Origin: an uncultured Clostridia bacterium
Lineage (GTDB): Bacteria; Bacillota; Clostridia; Oscillospirales; CAG-272
NCBI GenBank assembly: GCA_946641795.1
Contig: CAMPBZ010000086.1
Coordinates: forward strand, 1 to 5,385
Reading direction: 5' to 3'
Length of the DNA: 5,385 bases
A model generated the notes under the pieces. That model had not been told where the DNA came from. It was given only the letters and a program-made list of their open reading frames with translations, and ran no database searches. Within the stretch, counting starts at the first letter, position 1. Each line of letters starts with the position of its first letter. Shown in pieces: positions 1-3,531 of this stretch. Both the position numbers and the translations under genes were made by a program.

Positions 1-64
1 CAAGCGAAAAAGCGTACCGTTTTTGTTGGAATGGCAAGTTTTTTTCGTCAAAATTCGCACCGAT
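1..64. other. Left-edge segment without a recognisable gene
   Basis: These bases follow the stop codon of the DeoR-family regulator. I see no coding sequence, and no stem followed by a T-run on the minus strand that would end the regulator transcript. The regulator may therefore be co-transcribed with a gene to the left of the window, which could be its target. Confidence 0.4.
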
Positions 65-817
65 TTAAGCCAGAATATATTTTTCCGGCTCCGGCTCGGC
101 AAAAAAGGCGGAAAGATCGCGGTCGCTCACCACAAAATCAAAATCCCGCACGTTTCCCTGCCAGAAGGGAGAGGTTTTTCCCAGTTTACTGCTATCGCAA
201 AGCAAAATCTTTTTCCGCGCGCCGGAAAGCATCAGGTTGCGCACGGCAACCTCCTCGGCATAGCAATCGTAAACGTTGCCGTCCGCCGCAACCGCCTGCG
301 CCGAAATAACGGCAACGTCGGCGCGCATCCGGCGCAAAAAGTCCTGCGTATATCCGCCAACCAGCACCTCGCGGTTTTCGGGCGAGCTCATCCCGCCGGT
401 GCAATAAACCTTCACGTCATACCGAGAAAGCCGCTCCAGCGCGTCCAGCCCGTTGGTAATGACCGTTACGCCGCCCACCGCCGGCAACAGCTCGGCAACA
501 AAGCAGGCGGTGCTGGAACCATCCAAAAACACGGTGTCTCCTGCCGAGATCAGCGCGAGCGCCGCTTTGGCAATGGCTCTTTTTTGCGCGCTGTTTTCGT
601 GACTGCGCAGGTCAAACGGCACCCGTTTGCCGCTCGACTGCACAATTTTTACCCCGCCGTAACTGCGCTTGACCAGCCCGCGCTCTTCCAGATTTTTCAG
701 ATCCCTGCGAATGCTGGACGCGCTGATGTTCATCTTTTCGGAGAGGTATTCGACCGTGGCGTACCCCGTTTCGTTCAACAGCGATAAAATCTCGTCTTCC
801 CGCTCACATTTGTACAT
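65..817 (-). CDS. DeoR-family transcriptional regulator (HTH plus sugar-phosphate sensor domain)
   Basis: This 250-residue protein has the usual DeoR-family length and architecture. Residues 1-57 form the winged helix-turn-helix, with the family signature SSIRRDLKNLEERGLVKRSY followed by GG (residues 34-55). Residues 75-232 form the DeoR C-terminal effector domain, with the phosphosugar-binding loops GDTVFLDGSSTA (93-104), VITNG (119-123) and CTGG (139-142), then a late acidic pair E188-E189 and the D-S-S-K motif (208-211). Family knowledge says such proteins repress sugar or nucleoside catabolic genes and are released by a phosphorylated sugar; the specific ligand cannot be read here. One oddity is ISAQAVAADG (171-180), where many members carry a G-A-D/N-G type loop. 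The ATG at 815-817 was chosen because AAAGGAAAG lies 10 bases upstream and a strong promoter precedes it. An in-frame extension upstream would run through that promoter. No sugar gene is visible nearby, so the regulon is unknown; the divergent exonuclease or genes left of the window are candidates. Confidence 0.93.
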   Translation of the reverse strand: MYKCEREDEILSLLNETGYATVEYLSEKMNISASSIRRDLKNLEERGLVKRSYGGVKIVQSSGKRVPFDLRSHENSAQKRAIAKAALALISAGDTVFLDGSSTACFVAELLPAVGGVTVITNGLDALERLSRYDVKVYCTGGMSSPENREVLVGGYTQDFLRRMRADVAVISAQAVAADGNVYDCYAEEVAVRNLMLSGARKKILLCDSSKLGKTSPFWQGNVRDFDFVVSDRDLSAFFAEPEPEKYILA

Positions 818-865
818 CGTTTTTCTTTCCTTTTTGCGTTTTATTGCGCATTTCTGCTTATTTCT

Positions 866-894
866 ATTATAGCAGTTTCCACTTTCTTTGTAAA
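866..894 (-). promoter_or_regulatory. Sigma-A-type promoter of the DeoR-family regulator gene
   Basis: On the minus strand, TTTACA (889-894, 5 of 6 consensus bases) is separated by exactly 17 bases from TATAAT (866-871, 6 of 6). TGC directly precedes the -10 box, giving a TGn extension. Transcription should start near 859, leaving a leader of about 40 bases with the ribosome binding site at 825-833. This is one of the strongest promoter matches in the window. Confidence 0.85.
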
Positions 895-905
895 GGGGTT
901 TGAAA
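876..905. promoter_or_regulatory. Candidate operator: imperfect dyad over the regulator's -35 box
   Basis: Bases 876-905 are symmetric about 890.5. TTTC (876-879) mirrors GAAA (902-905), A881 mirrors T900, and CTTT (886-889) mirrors AAAG (892-895). Nine of fifteen positions per arm match. The dyad covers the -35 box and spacer of the repressor's own promoter and ends 27 bases before the -35 box of the divergent promoter. TTTC/GAAA elements occur in several DeoR-family operators, so autoregulation is plausible. However, a match of this quality can arise by chance in a region this size, so the call is tentative. Confidence 0.25.
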
Positions 906-932
906 TATTTTTCGGGAATTTGCAAAACGGGC

Positions 933-961
933 TTGAAGTATGCGCGCGGATATGGTACAAT
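933..961 (+). promoter_or_regulatory. Sigma-A-type promoter of the exonuclease gene
   Basis: TTGAAG (933-938, 4 of 6) and TACAAT (956-961, 5 of 6) are separated by 17 bases, with TGG directly before the -10 box (TGn extension). Transcription should begin near 968, leaving a short leader before either candidate start codon (993 or 1005). The -35 box lies 38 bases from the -35 box of the divergent regulator promoter, so both could be controlled from one site. Confidence 0.8.
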
Positions 962-980
962 AGACCACGGATTGAAAAAA

Positions 981-987
981 GAAAGGG
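981..987 (+). promoter_or_regulatory. Ribosome binding site that leaves the exonuclease start ambiguous
   Basis: GAAAGGG is the only Shine-Dalgarno-like stretch ahead of the exonuclease. It lies 17 bases before the ATG at 1005, which is long, but only 5 bases before an in-frame TTG at 993-995. Spacing alone favours TTG, which would add four residues (L/M-P-R-T). Start-codon strength and the family's usual start, immediately before the first DxE strand, favour ATG. Confidence 0.5.
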
Positions 988-1004
988 ATTTGTTGCCCCG
1001 TACT

Positions 1005-1814
1005 ATGAAAATATTGTTTTTTGATATGGAATTTGCCAACGGAAAGGTTCCGGGCTCCATCTATTCCTTCGGTTACGTGCTGACCAACGCAAAATTCAAA
1101 TTGAAACAGCCGCAAACCGATATTTTGATGAACCCCGAATGCGTTTTTAACGACTACGTGCGCAAAAACATTCTTGCCTACTCGCTTTCCACCGTAAAAA
1201 GCGCCTCCACCTTTCCCGCCTACTACAAGCGCCTGAAAAAGCTGTTGTGCGGCGCCGACCTGACCGTTGGATTTGCCGCCGGAAACGACACCGCCGCCCT
1301 GCGCCACGCCTGCCAGCGGTACGGATTGAAGCCGCTCTCCTTTTCCTGTTTGGATATGGAACGGCTTTGCAAAAAGTTTCCCGACCACAAGGGCGCGCAC
1401 GGGCTTTCGGGCTGTGTGGAAGCCTGGTGCCGGGAAACACCGGCCAACCAGCACCGCAGTGACGGAGACGCGCTTGCAACAATGATGCTTTTCCGCGCGG
1501 TGTGCGAGCAAAAGGGACTGGAACCCAAAAAGATTGCCAAGCTGTTTGCCGATTGCATCATTCCCTCGCTCCCGCCCGAACCGAAAAAAAAGAAAGGGGA
1601 GCCGACCGAAGAACCTGCACCCGGAAAAAGCCGCGCGCCGAAAAAGCCGGCGCCGGAGAACGGCGAGCCGGCAAAAAAGCCCTACCGCCGCCGCAGACGC
1701 CGCAGAAAACCGGCCGCAGGAACCGGCACGCAAACCCCGCAGGCAACCGGCGGAACCACCCGCCCCAAACATCCGAGCGCCGCGGGAAACAATCAACCGA
1801 ACGAAACGAAATAA
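1005..1814 (+). CDS. DEDDh-family 3'-5' exonuclease with a basic Pro/Lys/Arg-rich tail
   Basis: From the ATG the protein has 269 residues. Residues 1-185 form an RNase T / DNA polymerase III epsilon-type exonuclease fold. Exo I is FFDMEF, with metal ligands D7 and E9. Exo II is GFAAGNDTAALRHAC, with D95. Exo III is HRSDGDALAT, with H150 and D155, matching the family pattern HRALxDAxAT. All five catalytic residues are present, so the enzyme should be active, removing nucleotides from DNA or RNA 3' ends using two metal ions. The substrate cannot be told from the sequence. Residues 187-269 are rich in Pro, Lys, Arg, Ala and Glu, with no predicted fold and an eight-arginine block at 228-235; a tail like this suggests nucleic-acid or ribosome binding. 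The gene stands alone on the plus strand, with its own promoter and terminator. The start may instead be TTG 993. It is not a full polymerase subunit, because no polymerase or helicase domain is attached. Confidence 0.88.
   Translation: MKILFFDMEFANGKVPGSIYSFGYVLTNAKFKLKQPQTDILMNPECVFNDYVRKNILAYSLSTVKSASTFPAYYKRLKKLLCGADLTVGFAAGNDTAALRHACQRYGLKPLSFSCLDMERLCKKFPDHKGAHGLSGCVEAWCRETPANQHRSDGDALATMMLFRAVCEQKGLEPKKIAKLFADCIIPSLPPEPKKKKGEPTEEPAPGKSRAPKKPAPENGEPAKKPYRRRRRRRKPAAGTGTQTPQATGGTTRPKHPSAAGNNQPNETK
1586..1592 (+). other. Possible -1 slippery heptamer A-AAA-AAG in the exonuclease gene
   Basis: Eight adenines and a guanine (1584-1592) encode K194-K196 in frame as AAA AAA AAG. They therefore contain A-AAA-AAG in the same codon phase as the frameshift site of Escherichia coli dnaX. 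A -1 shift would replace the last 73 residues with 77 others, ending at a TAA at 1823-1825. No hairpin lies at the usual 5-9 base distance; the nearest strong one begins at 1646. Function is unproven, and lysine runs give such heptamers by chance. Confidence 0.2.
1646..1672 (-). terminator. Terminator-like GC hairpin inside the exonuclease gene, antisense strand
   Basis: GCCGGC at 1646-1651 pairs with GCCGGC at 1667-1672. Inside it, GCCG (1652-1655) pairs with CGGC (1661-1664) around a five-base loop, with a two-base bulge. On the minus strand the stem is followed by TTTTT (complement of 1641-1645), which is the shape of an intrinsic terminator. It could stop read-through from the rluD side, but it may simply reflect GC-rich Pro/Ala codons. 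Confidence 0.3.
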
Positions 1815-1817
1815 AAA

Positions 1818-1843
1818 CAAAATAAAAAGGTGGTTTTCCCACC
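1818..1843 (-). terminator. Second minus-strand terminator hairpin after rluD
   Basis: GGTGG (1829-1833) pairs with CCACC (1839-1843) around a five-base loop. Read on the minus strand, the stem is followed by a T-rich tract (complement of 1818-1828, TTTTTATTTTG). It lies just beyond the large bidirectional stem and would catch polymerase that passes it. The stem is short (5 bp), so it is probably a backup. Confidence 0.45.
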
Positions 1844-1844
1844 C

Positions 1845-1891
1845 AAAAAGCGCCGATTTTGCACATACGGGTTGCAAAATCGGCGCTTTTT
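1845..1891. terminator. Bidirectional intrinsic terminator between convergent genes
   Basis: Bases 1845-1863 are perfectly complementary to 1873-1891, giving a 19-bp stem with a GCGCCGATTTTGCA core and a nine-base loop. On the plus strand the stem ends in TTTTTT (1887-1892); on the minus strand it ends in TTTTT (complement of 1845-1849). It therefore terminates both the exonuclease transcript, 31 bases after its stop codon, and the ileS-lspA-rluD transcript, 13 bases after the rluD stop codon. Confidence 0.92.
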
Positions 1892-1903
1892 TATTTGCTT
1901 TGG

Positions 1904-2890
1904 TCAAAGGAGATATTGAACGACCTCGGCAGTCTCGTTGCCGAAAATAACGGCAATCAATTTTTGCAGTTCAGGCGGCGGCGGGGCAAAAAACTCCATC
2001 TCCTCGCCGGTGCGCGGGTGGGTCAGGGTCAGTTTGCCGGCGTGCAGGCATTGCCCGGCGATCAGAGCGCGGTGCTTGGCCTCAAACGCGGTGCCGGCTC
2101 CGCCGTAAACCGCATCGCCCAGAAGCGGGTGACCGATGGAAGAAAAATGCACGCGGATCTGATGCGTTCTCCCGGTTTCCAGCTCGCACCGGACAAGCGA
2201 AAACTGCCTGCCCTCGCAGGAGGCGTTTGCCAACAGGCGCCAGTGCGTAACGGCGCTGCGCGATTTTTCGGCCGGATTTTGAATGACCGCCATACGCTTG
2301 CGATCGACCGGGTGGCGGCCGATGGGCGCGTTGATGACCCCCTCGTCGGTGCGCAGATTGCCCAGTGCAACGGCGAGATATACGCGCGAGACCTTGTGCT
2401 TTTTGATTTGCGCGGCAAGTGAAAGGTGGGCTTCGTCGTTTTTGGCCACCACCAGCAGGCCGCTCGTATCTTTATCAATGCGGTGGACGATGCCGGGGCG
2501 GATAACGCCGCCAATGCCCGAAAGCGAGGCGCCGCAATGCCATAGCAGAGCGTTAACCAGCGTTCCCTCGCGGTTTCCCGCCGCGGGATGCACCACCATT
2601 CCCACCGGCTTGTTGATGATAATCAGGTCGGCGTCCTCGTAAACCACATCCAAAGGAATGTTCTGCGCCTCGGCAGTATCCGGCGCGGCGTCCGGCAGGG
2701 CCCATGCAAGTGTTTCGCCGCCCGCGGGACGGGTGTTTTTGCCCGCCGGTTTTCCGTTCAGCGTGACCAGCCCGCTCTCCATCAGGCGCACGGCGGCCGA
2801 GCGCGTAATACCGGCAAGATCGGCAAGCAGTTTATCCAATCGCTCCCCCGCCGCGGCGGCGGAAAGAACGGCCTCTTTGCGCTCACTCAT
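1904..2890 (-). CDS. rluD: RluD/YlyB-type 23S rRNA pseudouridine synthase
   Basis: This 328-residue enzyme isomerises uridine to pseudouridine in structured RNA. RluD of Escherichia coli acts on helix 69 of 23S rRNA; the exact target here is inferred from family and position. Residues 15-58 form an S4 RNA-binding domain (GERLDKLLADL through LVTLNGKPAGKN). The RluA-type catalytic domain follows: INKPVGMVVHP (92-102), the active-site motif PGIVHRIDKDTSGLLVVAK (132-150) with catalytic aspartate D139, and the RTHQIRVH and GHPLLGDAVYG motifs (241-263). Length and domain order are normal for RluD. The ATG at 2888-2890 overlaps the end of lspA by 8 bases; longer in-frame starts would lie inside lspA and add only a basic Arg/Pro shadow sequence. 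The purine-rich end of lspA supplies the ribosome binding site, so translation is probably coupled. The placement matches ylyB downstream of lspA in Bacillus. A different RluA-subfamily target, and so a different name, remains possible. Confidence 0.93.
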   Translation of the reverse strand: MSERKEAVLSAAAAGERLDKLLADLAGITRSAAVRLMESGLVTLNGKPAGKNTRPAGGETLAWALPDAAPDTAEAQNIPLDVVYEDADLIIINKPVGMVVHPAAGNREGTLVNALLWHCGASLSGIGGVIRPGIVHRIDKDTSGLLVVAKNDEAHLSLAAQIKKHKVSRVYLAVALGNLRTDEGVINAPIGRHPVDRKRMAVIQNPAEKSRSAVTHWRLLANASCEGRQFSLVRCELETGRTHQIRVHFSSIGHPLLGDAVYGGAGTAFEAKHRALIAGQCLHAGKLTLTHPRTGEEMEFFAPPPPELQKLIAVIFGNETAEVVQYLL

Positions 2891-3467
2891 CGCTTTTCTT
2901 CTCTTCCTCTTCCCCGGAGGCCGGAGCCTCGGAGGCGGGCGCTTGATCTTCGGGTTCCGGCACGAGCGAAGCCGTTTTCTTTGCCTTTTCCTCGCGGATG
3001 GTCTCACGGATCAGCGAGACAGCAAGCATCACCACGCCGACCGTAACAAACGAATCGGCAATATTGAAAATGGGAAAATACTGGTTGAGCACCGGCAGCC
3101 ACAGAAACGGCAGTTCGATAAAGTCCACCACATAGCCGAAGGCAATGCGGTCGATCATATTGCCGATCCCGCCGCCGATCAGAAAGGCCAGCGAAATTTT
3201 AATGGCCCAATTCTGCTTGCAAAAACGGAACAGATAAATGCCCAGCCCCACGATGGCGACGGCGGAAAACACCAGAAACACCCAGCGATGGTTGCTTAAA
3301 ATGCCAAACGCGGCGCCCTCGTTGCGAACGTAGGTGAAATGAACGACTTTGCGGATCCATTCGTAGGAATGGCCCAGCGGCAGGTTTTGCACAACGATCC
3401 ATTTGGAAAGCTGATCCAACCCGACAATGCCCAAAATGATTGCCGCCAAGATGAGAATGGTCGTCAT
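2883..3467 (-). CDS. lspA: Lipoprotein signal peptidase (signal peptidase II) with an acidic C-terminal extension
   Basis: LspA is the membrane aspartyl protease that cuts the signal peptide from diacylglyceryl-modified prolipoproteins just before the lipobox cysteine. The 194-residue protein has four hydrophobic segments at about residues 3-24, 62-82, 88-108 and 136-154. The family motifs are all present: LDQLSK with D18, RNEGAAFG (48-55), GNMIDR (102-107), VVDF with catalytic D115, and FNIADS with catalytic D138. The core ends near residue 157, close to the usual family length of about 160. The remaining 37 residues are a Pro/Ala/Glu-rich tail ending in EEEEKKSDE, expected on the cytoplasmic side. 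The ATG at 3465-3467 has an excellent ribosome binding site, AAGGAGGGG, five bases upstream (counted from GGAGG). The gene lies 64 bases after ileS and overlaps rluD by 8 bases, as part of a conserved Firmicute cluster. It is the target of globomycin in characterised bacteria. Confidence 0.97.
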   Translation of the reverse strand: MTTILILAAIILGIVGLDQLSKWIVVQNLPLGHSYEWIRKVVHFTYVRNEGAAFGILSNHRWVFLVFSAVAIVGLGIYLFRFCKQNWAIKISLAFLIGGGIGNMIDRIAFGYVVDFIELPFLWLPVLNQYFPIFNIADSFVTVGVVMLAVSLIRETIREEKAKKTASLVPEPEDQAPASEAPASGEEEEKKSDE

Positions 3468-3484
3468 ACGCCCCTCCTTTTTAG

Positions 3485-3527
3485 AATAAGAATTGTTCTT
3501 ATTATCGTTTTCTCGCTTTTAATACAA
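3485..3527 (-). promoter_or_regulatory. ileS-lspA spacer: AU-rich hairpin and possible weak internal promoter
   Basis: The 64-base spacer holds an inverted repeat, AATAAGAA (3485-3492) and TTCTTATT (3496-3503), with a three-base loop, just upstream of the lspA ribosome binding site (3471-3479). The stem is only A/U-rich with one G-C pair per arm, so it is weak as a terminator. Overlapping it on the minus strand are GATAAT (3501-3506) and TTGTAT (3522-3527), 15 bases apart. This is a poor but possible internal promoter that would let lspA-rluD be expressed apart from ileS. Confidence 0.3.
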
Positions 3528-3531
3528 AGTT

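Noticed and set aside
23..787. A 254-codon open frame on the plus strand opposite the DeoR-family gene
   Set aside because: It is a codon-bias shadow of a clear DeoR regulator, with no family motif and no initiation signal.
820..846. T-rich stretch resembling DeoR-family TTTC-repeat operators
   Set aside because: It contains the regulator's ribosome binding site (complement of AAAGGAAAG), which explains the TTTC pattern without an operator.
818..1060. An 81-residue N-terminal extension of the DeoR-family regulator
   Set aside because: It would run through the regulator's own -35/-10 boxes and into the exonuclease start. The DeoR fold begins at the chosen ATG, which has a suitable ribosome binding site.
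867..1907. A 346-codon open frame on the minus strand opposite the exonuclease
   Set aside because: It crosses both divergent promoters and the bidirectional terminator. Its composition mirrors the Arg/Pro-rich exonuclease tail, and the sense strand has intact DEDDh motifs.
2891..3007. A 39-residue N-terminal extension of the pseudouridine synthase inside lspA
   Set aside because: It lies entirely within the lspA frame and is an Arg/Lys/Pro-rich shadow. The S4 domain begins shortly after the ATG at 2888-2890.
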